From: Aspergillus flavus | Lineage: Eukaryota; Ascomycota; Eurotiomycetes; Eurotiales; Aspergillaceae | DNA: 64,000 bases | Reading direction: 5' to 3' | NCBI RefSeq assembly: GCF_009017415.1 | Contig: NC_092407.1 | Coordinates: 496,001-560,000 of the forward strand | Shown here: positions 24,615 through 36,226 of the stretch, piece after piece | Position numbering within the stretch: the stretch's first letter is position 1 | Layout of the letters: every line of letters starts with the position of its first letter | Notes under the pieces: model-generated | Databases searched by the model: none | Seen by the model: only the letters and a program-made list of their open reading frames with translations | Told to the model about the DNA's origin: nothing | Program-made: the position numbers and the translations under genes

Positions 24615-26508
24615 TCAGACAACAAGTCTCTCGGTCGAGTGTTCTGAGGAGACCCGAACAACGATGTCGGTCCGAATCGTGACACCATCGGAAGGCTTAT
24701 TATGTGAATTTCCGCGCTGGTGGGTTCGCTGCACACTAGCTCTATTCCAGTCAATTTTGTCATCGACGGTCCCTTCGTCGTCATCATCATCATCAAAGAC
24801 AGACATGCCTACTGCTCCTTTGCTTTGTGTATGACGAGAACCAAGTTCGAGGCCCGGATGAGTACCTTTAGACCCACTATGGGACCAGTAGCCACCACTT
24901 TGTTCGTTGTCTTTCGACACCATGGAGACACAGAGCCGGATCATTGGGGCCAGAGTTGCGAAAAGGATGCTGTAGTTCTCAATTCTGCAGACTTGTCAGT
25001 AATGGGTCTTGGCACAAGTACTACGTAGGAGATCAGGTTTCTTCACGCACTTCACCCAGAGAATAAAAGGGATGATATTGTCTGTTTTGGAGCGTCAGAG
25101 CATAACAGATCGGAGTGTTTTAGTAGTATTTGAACTCACGGGTAATATCATTCTTGTCCCCGATAGATTTGAGAAGCTATAATCGAGTATACAGGTCAGT
25201 GGGATTCTTCAACTCTTGAGTGCTCATTAAGAGAGTATGGAACTCACATATGTCTTCACTATAGATGCAATTCCAGAGAGCAACAAGGGTCCGCTAAGGC
25301 TCACTGTCTGCCAAACACGACGAATACGAGCTTGTTTTGGCATCTTGCGTATTCTAGCGCACAGGTGTAGACGGGGAACAGGTCCACGGTCTGTTGCACT
25401 GATTGTGAATCGCCAGAGCTGGACGGCGGAGAGTATAGTTAAAAAGAAATCAATAGTAGAATTAAATCCTATTCCAGCGTCAGTATCTTGATATAATGTA
25501 ACGAGAATTGTGCGAATGTCCCATACCCCCTTGAACAAAGCCTACCGTAGTCTGCACAGATGGCGACTGGCATGTAACAGAGCCATTGGATGGAAGATCA
25601 TCCCACATGTAATGGAAATAATTGACTCGGTTCGACTGTTGGTCTCACAGGGATTAGTACCTGGACTCTGTTTATTCGATATTACATTCGTCTGGTTACG
25701 TACCGCGTGGTAAGGATTGGGCCCACATTGGACAATAATCTGGACAACTGTGACCATATTTATGACGACTTGAATAACCATACAAACAATGATAGCTATC
25801 CGTATTTGCTTGTCGGCGCTGTTGAAACAATTATACAGAAAGCACATCATCCCTGATCGACTGATCATGGAAGCAATCACAGCTGAAAACATATTAGTTA
25901 GCTTTATGCCTCGGCCTGGCAACGAAGAAATAAGCAAGCTTCACAATTATTTATTTGCGCATACCTAATGGCTGAGAAGTAAACTCATTCTTCAGCGTCC
26001 CTTTTCTCTCATCGTTAGACAAGGACCACATATGTCTTCCTAGGCCATCTTGATAACTAAAGTCTAAGTCAGAAAAGGTTTTCGGAAGGGTACGAGCGAC
26101 CGTCCGATATCTGGTGCTCTTCAAACGGACCTTCTCTGGACGAATACCATATGTGCTATATCGAACCCATATGCGACGGCATAGAGAAGATCTTCTGCGC
26201 CCCACACTCGCTCCGGAGAACCAACTCGAGGCAACGTCCAACGGATCCAAGTCTTAATCACGTATCGAAAAATCAGTGCCACTGCGGCGATACCGGTAAG
26301 GGCCTATAGACACTCCATCGATTAGCCAATTTTTCGCGTTTGTAAATTACCGATTGGCCACGGTCAACGGGAAACTTACCCAGCAGGCATGTATGTAGGG
26401 GCCAGCTGTTATGGAATGATTAGTTAATACTCGTGGTCTTCCATCTCTGTTGGGGTAAAACTGAGATGACCAACCGTAGTTCGTATCTTCCCCTTGCGGG
26501 GAGGACAT
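24615..26508 (-). CDS. Rhodopsin-domain integral membrane protein (Pth11-like/SAT4-type), nine exons
   Basis: Fungal seven-helix-type membrane protein. Translation starts at ATG 26508; exon 1 is 26508-26380 and the stop is at 24615. Nine exons can be joined in frame to about 444 residues, with blocks ALTGIAAVALIFRYVIK, WGAEDLLYAVAYGFD, DGLGRHMW, VVQIIVQCGPNPYHA, SVQTTVGFVQGG-like, FNSTIDFFLTILSAVQLW and SGPLLLSGIASIVKTY. The QCGPNPY and C...VQ...GFVQG elements and the last SxxxVKT helix are those of the fungal rhodopsin-domain family. Some donors are less common (GTCCGT, GTGCGT), which is why the gene falls apart in plain ORF view. The cytosolic tail contains a run of six Asp residues. Function is unknown for most members; surface sensing is proposed for Pth11. 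Confidence 0.75.
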
Positions 26509-28416
26509 TTTAGAGAGGACGGAAGAATACAGAGATTCCTCGCAGCTTTGCGCAGTGTTGCGCTGGAGCAGTAGAAGAGTAAACCTTAAGAGTACGATTG
26601 TATGAAGAGATATCCTGAGAAAGTTCTAGTTTCGTGTGAGGAGATGGAACTTCAGAAACCTCTAAAGAACATGGGAGCAAGCCTGTGTGTCTAATTCCCG
26701 TTCATAATATGGCCATTCATTGGGTTAATCATTTCATAAGCAACAAGTGCATATTGAAGTAGGCTTGGGGGACCGCATGGCCACAGTTCCGATGCCACTA
26801 GATGCAACCAGAAGGATAGTGTGCATACTAAGCGCTATAGAATGGAACTAGGATCTGTAGACAGGGTTACGCATCCATTACAAGGAAGCATTGCCTCGAA
26901 AGGATAAACTGGGAATACGATATCTTCCAATCACACCTGCTGGATAAAGGACTAGCAGGTTAACTACTAAGAGATTTTGGTTTGATGCAGCGAATGAAGC
27001 AATTTACATATATTAGCAAAGCTACTTTGTACGGGAAATCCTTTCAGAAGAGGCGTTAGAATCGGGTTAAACGAGCTATTGATCGAGGACCACAGGGGCT
27101 AGAAGAGCACTCAGCCAGCCATCACCCAGACCTTGAACGTACTCATTGGATTATAAATTGCGACGGGTTACTGAAACAAATTTTACTTGACAGGGATGTG
27201 TCAGGAACTAAAATCGAACCATGATCCTAGTTTGTGATTTCGGATAAATACCCCATCTACGGAGTCCTTACTCCCTACTTCTGACATGGGGCTGACCGTA
27301 TGATTCTGGTGGATCTACGATCGTATCGGACGCTACGGAGTCCATCCGGCTACTGGCTAACTCACAGACCACGGAAAACCCCCTGTCGGCCAACAAATTA
27401 ATGACTCGCGGCCCCATCTTAGCACCAGGCTAACTCCATATCAACGGCTTGATATTGGACAACAACCCTACTGGGGTACAGTGCTCCTATATTAATTTTT
27501 TAAGTCAAGCCGAAACCAAGCACAAAATTGTGTTATCTAAGTTCATTAGTAGGTACTAATGATGCATGACTCGCAATTATTAGTGTAATATAATACACAA
27601 CTACGAAAAATATTTCTTTACCTGCCTTTCAGGCTTTTACTACGTCTTTTCTTATTTTTCCACAAAAGCCAATTCATCCAGATGAACTCCGAGTAGACAT
27701 TTTACCGCTACTTGAGCAAAAAGGACTTATTAAAGGGGAAATTGCCTTTTGACGGACGCAATACTCTCATCTTAGTTCACCGGTGTACTTAATAACCAGG
27801 AGGTGCTGCCATGGTGGGCTATCATTTGGTTTTAACAAGTACACACCTTGCCTCTTGGCAGTCGCAGCAGGCGTGAGCGATTTAATATGTCACGGTATAT
27901 GAAGTATACTAGCCGAATGTCGAAGGTGCAAATGTCTGGAACCTACCTAATTTATAGAGATAACATGAAATACTTGGATTATACAATGACCCTAGTAAGA
28001 AGCTAGGTATCGAGGTAGAAATAAAGATAAGTTGTCCTGCATATCGGAAGAGGTCAATGTGCAACTCTAAGCACAGCCTTTGACGAAGCAGCAGTAAGAT
28101 CTTGCATATCTAAGTTATTTAGTCAGGCACCTCAAGCGTTAAGATTACGTCCGACCACATCCCTGGTAGATAAACTGCGGTTATCCCGTGCTGCAGTGAC
28201 ACAGCCAATATCCTAATGCTACTACTAGTGCTTATGCCCCTAGGCATCCGGCTAAGCTAATCGGGAATATAGGCATAACATCCCTGTAGCTATGAAACTT
28301 TAGAGGCCATACTGTAGAAACTTACGCATTCGGCCAAGACAAGTAGGTGAGTCTACACGATAACTTCTGTGCTAGCTAACAGAACTGAGCCAGTAATATG
28401 GAACATACAAGCCACC
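26509..28416. other. Long gene-free stretch
   Basis: About 1.9 kb without a supported gene. One coding-like block lies at about 27633-27752 (see next entry). Contains TACGGAGT-type words near 27257 and 27335 that recur elsewhere in the window. Confidence 0.45.
27594..27752 (+). other. Coding-like orphan fragment
   Basis: After a good-looking acceptor (pyrimidine tract, CTTTCAG at 27626-27632) the frame reads AFTTSFLIFPQKPIHP then DELRVDILPLLEQKGLIKG and stops at 27752. The amphipathic, charged composition is unlike surrounding AT-rich DNA, so it could be the last exon of a decayed gene. No upstream exon was found and no family is recognised. Confidence 0.2.
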
Positions 28417-29804
28417 TCAAAGTTTCCTCATCTCGATCAGTCCTTCTCCAAATTCCGGGTAAGCTTCAAATGTCACCTTTAGTCCTGCTAATGCAGCCAT
28501 TTGGCGCCACTCGACCGCGCTTCTCTCCCGCCCCGCGTATAATGCAATCATGGCTGAATGCATCTTGGCATAATTCGCATTCTTCGCAAACTCATGAATC
28601 AGGATACGAGAATGAGACCCCATAGCCTCAGATATCTTCTGCAACAAACGAGCAGCTTCTAGATCCGACAGATTGTGGAGAATATGCGCGAGGTGATAGA
28701 CTAAGGCTCCTTTGATGGGTTGTGGGGTGTCCTCCTTGTAGTTCCATGTGGCTAGTGTAATTCCAGGAATCTCTATGATGTCTTGGTTAAACTCTTGTAC
28801 CACAAGGTCGGAGGCTTGCAAGTCTGGGTATGCCGCTTTAATATCCAGCAACAGCTCTCCACGGCCCCCACCAATATCCACCATAGTAGCCGGAACACCA
28901 TTTCCTGCCTCGTTCAGCACGGACTGTAAGTCGTATCCGAATGCCTTGAGGCGATCAGGGGCAGTATTTGTCTTCATGAACTTGCCAACCATAAAGTGGT
29001 TGAAGCTGTCCATCCGGCCTTCAGCAGCCATAATGGAATAAGTGTGTTGCTTTGCTAGCTCCTCCTGGCCCATTGAGTGATAGGCGTACTGATAAGGCGT
29101 CTCCAGCTCCTTAAAGGGGTATTCAAAGTTGTCTGCTTTCAGTTTCTTCATCAAGAATGCAGCGCCCAGGAGAGCTTCAGTTGTACTATAAGCGGTTAGC
29201 ATAGTTTCGTGGGGTCGAGGTTGTAGAGAATGATGTTTGTTTTACACTGACAAACATTTTACGAGTCTACTTTGGGGAGATCTTACAAGTGAAGTGCACC
29301 ATGCTGGGCAGAAGGCATGGTAGCCAAGTGTTTGGTGATTGCATTGGCGCTGTACAGATCGTCTCCGGCAATGTCAACAAAACCCAGACCGGACATAGCA
29401 TATAGGGTATCCTCTGTAGGAAAGTGGGGTAAGTCGCACAGTCTCATTCTATATTGTAGTTTATTTGCAAGGGAACAGTCTTACGAACTAAACGTAAACC
29501 TATAGACCAAAGTTAGAGGTGACTGCTTTTCAGGGTGGAGAAGATATGAGACACACATGGCACATTATTTTCAGCCTTATCACCCTTGCTACTTCTGTAA
29601 GCGACCAGAACATCTTCTCCGCTCGCTGGGCCCTCGATCTTTGCCAAAGTGTCAAAGAGATCAAAATGCACGGCAACAGGTACAAAACCAAGTGCAGCGA
29701 CCTTTACATCAGAGGTGAGCATTGTGATCGGTGAAAATGATGATTTGGAGACAAACCGAAGTAACTGTGCTTGCAAGAGCTGCCCCGGGTGGAAGGGAAG
29801 ACAT
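28417..29804 (-). CDS. SAM-dependent O-methyltransferase (family 2), N-terminus possibly frameshifted
   Basis: Small-molecule O-methyltransferase. Exons 29722(or 29804)-29584, 29413-29287 and 29185-28417 join in frame; from the internal ATG at 29722 the product is 344 residues. The N-terminal dimerisation-type part has FVPVAVHFDLFDTLAKIEG; the Rossmann motif I is MVDIGGGRGELLLDI; then YHLAHILHNL (the region that carries the catalytic His in the family) and ILIHEFAKN. The expected fungal start MSSLPPGAAL is present at 29804 but in a different frame from the next block LQAQLLRFVSK; one extra base within GCAGCTCTTGC would explain it. The gene may thus start at 29722 (MLTSDVKV), be spliced from an unseen exon using the GGCAG acceptor, or be damaged. 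Divergent from the MFS gene at 30500. Confidence 0.75.
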
Positions 29805-30499
29805 TTTGGTGCTGTTGCTTAATGTAATGTCCGCGACCGATGAACAAATACTTTTTCGTATACGAACCGTGTCCGACGCTCGACAAACAAGGATCACAAT
29901 CAATCCAAATTGAATTCCCAACGACAGGGTTTAGATCGTCATGGGGCTAGATTCGCGGTTATATTATGCTGGCGCAATGATACAAACTAAGGGTAAATTA
30001 CCTACGGTATACAACAACCGGAACATGCCTCAGGTTTTCCGTCGCCAACGCTAACCACCCGCTAAACGTCTCTAGACTAATCAATCCCTGCCAGTCATTT
30101 TTGAAGTTACCAATCAGCCACCTTCGCCTATAGTGGTCTTACGCGGTGCAATGCATCTCGCTTTTTAGTTTTTGATCAAATTCTGTGCATGGCCTAGTTC
30201 GGTCGAATTCGCGGAAAAGCCGACGGTGGTTGGGATTTTGACGGATCAGGTAACATCCTCTTTCGTGATCGTCTCGCTTGATCATTGCTGAAACTGGACC
30301 GAAGCATAATGCAAGTTAAACTACTACTGCAAGGAGTTGGGTAATGCATTAACCACGTGGTCTCGCCTACCTCGTCTAACGTTCCTACCAATCTTTCTCT
30401 TGAGAATCCTTCAGCCAGCTCCCCTGGGACCATAATAAGTTTTCCAAAGTCACTCTAAAGTGTTCTTGACCTGCGGTCTGAGTCACCGTACCACGGACA
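29805..30499. promoter_or_regulatory. Shared intergenic region of divergent O-methyltransferase and MFS genes
   Basis: About 695 bp between opposite-facing starts. No coding signal. A common regulatory region is inferred only from the geometry; no repeated operator-like motif was picked out. Confidence 0.35.
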
Positions 30500-32398
30500 A
30501 TGAGCGAACCAAAGGTTGAACAGCCAGCATTTCCGATGGACGGGCTTGACAGGGCTGTACCACAAAAGATTGAGACTCATGTTACCACCCTTGAAGATGA
30601 TGAGGACCGCAACCCTCGGAGCTGGAGTCCAACGAAAAGACGCTTGATGTTCATAACACTCATGTCAAGCTCTATCCTGGCGGATGGGTATGTGCTGGTG
30701 TTATAGATTCCGGGAGACACACCACCTACTAACGATTTCCGTAGTGGAATGACATGGGGGTCGACTCTTATTGTTCCCCAGGCCATGGAGTGGGGTATCA
30801 GCGTTAATCATTCAGCGACAAGCATGAATTATGGTATGTTGTTGCAAGGTATTGGTGGTCTTATAGCCATCCCCTTGATTGAAGCCTATGGACGGTAAGT
30901 GCTATCGTGCTGGCTTTTAGAGGCATCGGCGTAAAAGTTAAGATCAAAACAGTCTTCCTGTATGGTTATGGCCACAGTTTATTACCACCTTCATGGTACT
31001 CGGTGCGACACTTTCAAATGACTACGGCACGTTTACTGCATTTCGATCTCTTCAGGGTCTATTTGGCACGGTCCCGCAGGTTGTCGGTTTGCCAATCATT
31101 CATGACATGTATCGTCCCGAAGGTATGCAAAGAAGCAGACCGGTCTAGGTACACTTTTAGAGAATCTTAACTCACAAAAACCTGCAGACTGGCCCCAGAT
31201 GATCAACATTTGGTACGAGTCACACATCTAAGAATTAACCTTGTCGGATTGTTGATTAGCGATCTAACAGACTATTCCAGGGGAACTACGTTCTTAATAG
31301 GTCCTTTTATTGGTCCTGCTCTAGCTGGATACATTGGTGCAAGCAGCAACTGGAAGGTTTCCTTTGGAATTCTAACGGTATTCTACGGAATATCCACCAT
31401 TTTAATATTCGTATTTGGTTACGAAACATACTTTGTCAAAGGACGGCAATGCCAACGCAATTCCCGCTTACAATCCATTCTTGGAATCAAGAACCACAAC
31501 TTGCCTGTTGGCCGAACCCTCGGCTACTGGACTAAGTTATTGGCCATCTATATCTTCAAGTTACCCCTTCTCTTGACTGGCATTGCAACTATGGTGAACT
31601 TTTGCTGGCCAATTGGTATGCTAGGCTTTTGTTCCCATTTGTTTATCGAAATTTGATTCTGATCTTGCCAAGGTATCACTGTTACTGTTTCAACATTCGT
31701 TGCCGAACCTCCTTATCTCTTCAATACGGTTCAGTCCGCCTCGTTGCGATGGGCACCCATCATCGGTGGCTTGATCGGTACTCATTCCCCGCACCCCATG
31801 ATTCTGTTTAGTTTCTTCTTTTTAGGAGAAAAAGAGAGAGAGCGTATGAACGATATCTGACAGACGGAGCAGGCTATGCCTTTGGTTATTGGTTCAACGG
31901 ATGGATTGAGAGATCTCGCCGAATCAACTGGCGCCCTGAATACCGTCTGCATGGCGTCTGGGTTGCTATCGGAACCATGGCATGTGGTCTCTTGACCTAC
32001 GGTTTTACTCTAAACTATGGCAAGCACTGGATTGGGCTTGCATTCGGTTGGGGTATGGTTGTAGCGGGTATGATTGCTAGCACGGTGTTAGTACTCCCCT
32101 ACGCTCTCGTTCTAGGTCGTACATACTCACTTATATCGCCTTGTGAAGGTCCATCACTGCATATAACCTTGAGAAGTATCCAGATCAATCCACTGTTGTG
32201 TCTGCCATTATCAACGCATGGCGCACGGCAAGTGGGTTTTCCGTAGGATATTTTCAGCCTGCTTGGATCGCGAGAAATGGCATCTCGGCTGTGTTCGGTA
32301 CTCAGGTTGCTGTTGTCGTTGCAGTATTAATCCTTACTATTACTCCTGTTATTATTATCGAGGGCCGGAAAACTAAGGCACAAGTCGCCCACGCATGA
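30500..32398 (+). CDS. MFS transporter (DHA1-like), possibly disrupted near its end
   Basis: Predicted membrane efflux protein. The first six exons join cleanly: NPRSWSPTKRRLMF before TM1, GMTWGSTLIVPQAME, LLQGIGGLIAIPLIEAYGR, VWLWPQFITTFMVLGATLS, FRSLQGLFGTVPQVVGLP, then after short exon DWPQMINIW the block FLIGPFIGPALAGYIG (motif C-like) and a loop rich in Asn/Arg. Around 31800-31850 the best acceptor (TTTTAG at 31825) leads to a stop after 11 codons, whereas a two-base shorter GA run would keep frame with AYERYLTDGAGYAFGYWF; a weak acceptor at 31836 also restores frame. A second join near 32140-32190, before ITAYNLEKYPDQSTVV, has no phase-compatible splice pair that keeps the conserved residues. 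The gene is therefore either spliced unusually or recently broken. Confidence 0.6.
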
Positions 32399-32849
32399 TC
32401 ATTCTGAAAAATGCATTAATTCAAGGTTTGTCTTAATTTTTAGTATATTCCTAATATTGTTAATGCCTTCGCACAGTTATATATGAGAAGCCATCATGAT
32501 CCGGACCTTGCCAGAGAGGACAGGCGCTGTTCGACGGGAGATTGCGAGAAAATAGATAAGGCGTTTTCATATGAATTATTGTACTGTTAGCAGTTTGATT
32601 CAAGATACCTTATATTTTATAATATAACCAAAAGCTCACGTCGATAATAAGATTAGCCCCATATCAAAGGCGGTTCCTTCAGTAAGCAGCCTTATTAAAA
32701 TGTGTTACAAGCCTGTCAGCAGGTCAAGCCACTAGCAAGGCAACTGCATTAACACAAACCTGAAAATCGCGATTGTTCCTTCGATCAACCTTGAACATCA
32801 TCATTAACTGATATCTAATATCTCCAAAAAAAAAAACACAAGAACAATC
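32399..32849. other. Intergenic, MFS to alpha/beta hydrolase
   Basis: About 450 bp, AT-rich, no ORF. A run of A residues sits just upstream of the hydrolase start at 32850 (about 32826-32836). Confidence 0.45.
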
Positions 32850-34122
32850 ATGTCTGCAGACTCTAATTCCCCGCGCGCCATTGCCCTTCGCTACATCTCC
32901 AACTCTCGTTTCCACCGTCGCTACACACTCCCCGCCACGGCGGATCATGATAGCCTCACCTTCACCTATGCGGATATCGGATCCACTCCCAGCTCGGCGA
33001 ATCCGAATCCTCAAACCATCCTCTTTATGCCGGGCATGTTCGCTACCAGGTATCTTGGAGTATTTATACATGCAATCGCGGAGAAACTAGGCGTGCGTGT
33101 CTTGGTTGTCGATCGGTTGGTCCATCCACAACATCCTTAATCTTCTTCAATATTAACCATCCAAAACAGGCCTGGAATGGGCAACTCCACCGACGTCCCG
33201 CTAGACCAACGACTCTCCATCTGGATCGAACTAGTGCCCCGTCTCCTGGCGCATCTAGAAATCGAACATGTAGCGCTAGTCTCACATTGTGCGGGGACCA
33301 TCTACCTCTTGAATACCCTGTTTTATTGTCGTGAGCTTCTCCATCCGGAGAGGCCGTTCGTCGCTTTTTTAGGTAATTCTTTCACCTCCATTGGTATTCT
33401 TTTCGCTCTAAGTACTGAAAAAGATAGCGCCTTGGGTTGACCCCTCTCATTCCCACGTCACGTCCATGCAAATGGCCCAATATGTACCAGTAAAAGCCTT
33501 CAACGTTTGGAATCTGATTCCAAAGTTCCTCCTTTTGAAAGCGGGTCCGGCTTTTACATCGAGTGAGGCTGCTATCACGAAGACCTCAAATGTCATCTCC
33601 TCCGGCTCTGGATTCAGTAGCGGTGGAGAAAACTATACGGAGTTAGAGAGGAACCGACGACAGATTGAGTATGAGTACGGACTCTCTCGAGATGTGCAGG
33701 CCGAGATCGATAGTCTGATATTCCAGTTCATGTTCGAGGAAAGCACTGTCGGTGCCAACAGTGAGGCTTTACAGTGCTTGCGGAAGGGATCTGATAGTTC
33801 AAACACTTGGGGAAAGTGCGAAAACTACGAAGCCTATGTGAAAGAGTTGGTAGATCTTGAAGGAAGGAGGCATAGACGGACAGGACAGGAAAAGCTGAAG
33901 GTAAGGGCGTATTTCGCGGGGAACGACTCGATGATTGGGAAAGCTGGTCAATATTATGTGGAGGAGTGTTGGGCGCGTGATACGAGGGAATTCAAGGACG
34001 CGCTTGATTTCGAGTCGAGGACCTTTACACAACTGGAGCACGACAGTTTAGTTCAGTCTGCTGAGGTTTTGAAGAGCATTTTTCTCCATGTTGGAGGAGC
34101 CATGCCCAATGATACTGAGTAA
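32850..34122 (+). CDS. Alpha/beta-hydrolase fold protein with Cys at the nucleophile position
   Basis: Exons 32850-33115, 33170-33372 and 33428-34122 give 387 residues in frame. The fold is shown by TILFMPGMFATRYLG (oxyanion region), VRVLVVDRPGMGNST (the strand before the typical D-R-P-G turn) and the nucleophile elbow LVSHCAGTIYLLN, where the usual GxSxG serine is Cys129. Later blocks AFLAPWVDPSHS and RAYFAGNDSMIGKAGQYYVEE (acid residue region) and LEHDSLVQSAEV (candidate His) follow the normal order, so the rest of the triad seems present. Cys-nucleophile members of this superfamily are known (dienelactone hydrolase). Whether the enzyme is active, altered, or dead cannot be told. No signal peptide. 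Introns are short and canonical. Confidence 0.8.
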
Positions 34123-34492
34123 GATTAAGCTTTGCTTAGACAAACATGGCTCTTTGTGTCAGCTGGAATGGACTCTGCTGGCCTTTGGAAGTCACAGCGT
34201 ATCTGCCGAATATCTACAATGCTCATCTTCTCTGCACTTCTCACTGCAATATATACTCAGCTTCAAATCTCTCAAGAGGTAAAAAAAGAAATAGGATCTA
34301 ATAATCACAGATATCTAGATAAAGCCATTTCTGGAAAAATCTGTCATTTTTAGTGAGCAAACAGCGACACAAAGCAAATAGTGAAGCTTAGATTTTCAAG
34401 CGAATTCCGATCAGCAGAGAGTATCCCTCAAAGCCACAGACGCAAGCAAACACAAACAAACTCATCCATTCTAATCCATTCAGTCCCTCGAA
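34123..34492. other. Convergent 3' region
   Basis: About 370 bp between the convergent ends of the hydrolase and the membrane protein gene; AT-rich, no ORF of note. Confidence 0.45.
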
Positions 34493-35263
34493 TCAAGTCG
34501 GGCAATGTGGGTAAAGATAGACCGAAAAGGCCTTTGCTTCACCATTCGGGTGAAGCGTAATGTGATACCAACCTTCGTGGATAACAAAGCTTTTGTATGT
34601 AACCCAAAGCCAGTGGTAGGCAAGGCTTTCGGGTCCATTGAAACCGTTAAAATACCAGGTGCAGTTCTGGTCAGGGATTGTGGCGTCCACAATCCAAACC
34701 CATTGGTACGAGACAGCCCAGTAAATGAAATATCCAATCCCCCCAAGAAACCCAAGAGGGACCGCGGCCACAACAGCACCAACAAGAACACAATAGATGA
34801 TGATAGCTATCCACTTTATGAGGAACCATATCGCCTTGATAATCACTATCCCTGCCGTGAATATTCCGGTGGCTATGCATTTCAAAACTTGTTTAAATAC
34901 CGAGAATACTGTGCGGAGAATAGCACCAGTGGTCTTGACAGTCTGGTCCCCGACTTTGCGGGCTCCGGCCACGACTTTTCTTGGTATTTCCCTCATATTA
35001 GAGCATCTCGAGGACTGGGGCTCCTGCGGATCTGGTGACAAAGATTAATTTGATCATGCATGTACATGAACACTGCCCATGTGATTCTTGTAGCTCTTGA
35101 GCTTACCTGTCTGTGCTTCGAGCTCTCCTTGGTCCTGACTCTTGTACGAAGGCGGGCTATGTAGAACCGGACATCTTTTTAAATATAGCGGCGGGGGGGC
35201 AGAGGTTTGCATTATTGATTTGGGAGAGTCCGATCTCAACACCCTGACCTCTCTCGAGGTCAT
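34493..35263 (-). CDS. Small two-exon membrane protein of unknown function
   Basis: Exon 1 is 35263-35107 (ATG at 35263) and exon 2 is 35031-34493, 231 residues. The donor GTAAGC and acceptor CACCAG join as QTDPQEPQSSRCSNM in frame. The N-terminal 75 residues are polar, with SAPPPLYLKRCP. Then three adjacent hydrophobic stretches follow (from about residue 95: IATGIFTAGIVIIKAIW, IKWIAIIIYCVLVGAVVA and LGFLGGIGYFIYWAV), then a soluble C-terminal domain with Trp- and Tyr-rich sequence (CTWYFNGFNGPESLAYHW, GWYHITLHPNGEAKAFSVY). I do not recognise the family; the C-terminal part could face the lumen or cell exterior. Using the frame upstream of exon 2 alone would leave no ATG before MREIPRK, so the two-exon model is preferred. 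Confidence 0.6.
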
Positions 35264-35978
35264 ATTGGGGTAGTGTTTCCGTAGATGGGGACATGATAGA
35301 GTCTTTTGCGATGTGCTATTCGGGCCGTATATTGGGAAACTCGCAACTTGAAGGACATCAGAGTGAAGAGGATTTCAAAGTTCACTGCTATGTGACACAT
35401 GGTAGATCCATGGTTGACTCCATATGTAGCTGTCATGCGAGAAGGCAGAATTCGCTTGGTTATGACATAATGCTTCGTTCTGGCTGATACTGCATTGCTA
35501 CACAGTTGTTGACATATAAGAATTCTGGCTTGATATATGGTTTGACTTGTTGAAGCATGCTCTTGAAATAGGTAGAGCAGATATTCGTGGTTTCCAGTAA
35601 GTACTGTTTATTCAGACCACTGTGTGATCAGAACCCTGACAGAGCCTCTAAAATTTCCACTCGAGGCGTCTACCTATCAACGTATGTTCACCAGGTATTA
35701 GATGTCTAACAGGAACAGTGGGTTATCTGATACCCAGACTTTTTGAAGTCGTCCCAGTCCCGGCAATGAAATTAGATACAATGGGAGAAAGGTCTATATC
35801 AGAACCAGTATCCGGCGCTTTAGAAATCGAGGCACTCACTCGGTAGAAGGTGTGTGGCTAAATTAATAGGTGAGAATAAACTATATTAAGCAAAGAGATA
35901 AAAAAGGAAAGGAGGGGGAAGAAAGAGTTTCCAGATACTGGATAGGATCTGGATATATAGTGCAAGTGCAAAAAGCAA
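35264..35978. other. Gene-free stretch
   Basis: About 715 bp without a supported gene, ending in purine-rich DNA just before the first tRNA-like copy (GGAAAGGAGGGGGAAGAAAG near 35907). Confidence 0.45.
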
Positions 35979-36052
35979 TGACCAGACTGGGGCTCGATCC
36001 CAGGACCTTATCGGTGTTAACGATACGTGATAACCAACTACACCATCCGGCC
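35979..36052 (-). tRNA. tRNA-Val(AAC)-like, copy 1
   Basis: 74-nt cloverleaf: acceptor GGCCGGA/TCTGGTC (two G-T pairs), D arm GTGTAGTTGGTTATCAC, anticodon stem TATCG/CGATA with loop TTAACAC (anticodon AAC, valine), T arm CTGGG-ATCGAGC-CCCAG, discriminator A. No intron. The T-loop starts with A where T54 is near-universal. T-rich sequence follows the 3' end, as a Pol III terminator. Same bases as copies 2-4. Confidence 0.75.
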
Positions 36053-36226
36053 AATTGTCTGATAAAAGTCTTGACTTTTGGTTACAAAAGCAAAAGTTAA
36101 TATTTAAGGGGATTACCATCCATCTTGCGGCAGCAAATGTAATCGGTAAGCGAGCCGCACAACCACCACACTCATTTTCAACTCGCCTCACTTTCTTGAT
36201 GATTAACACCAGTCATACTACCAAAA

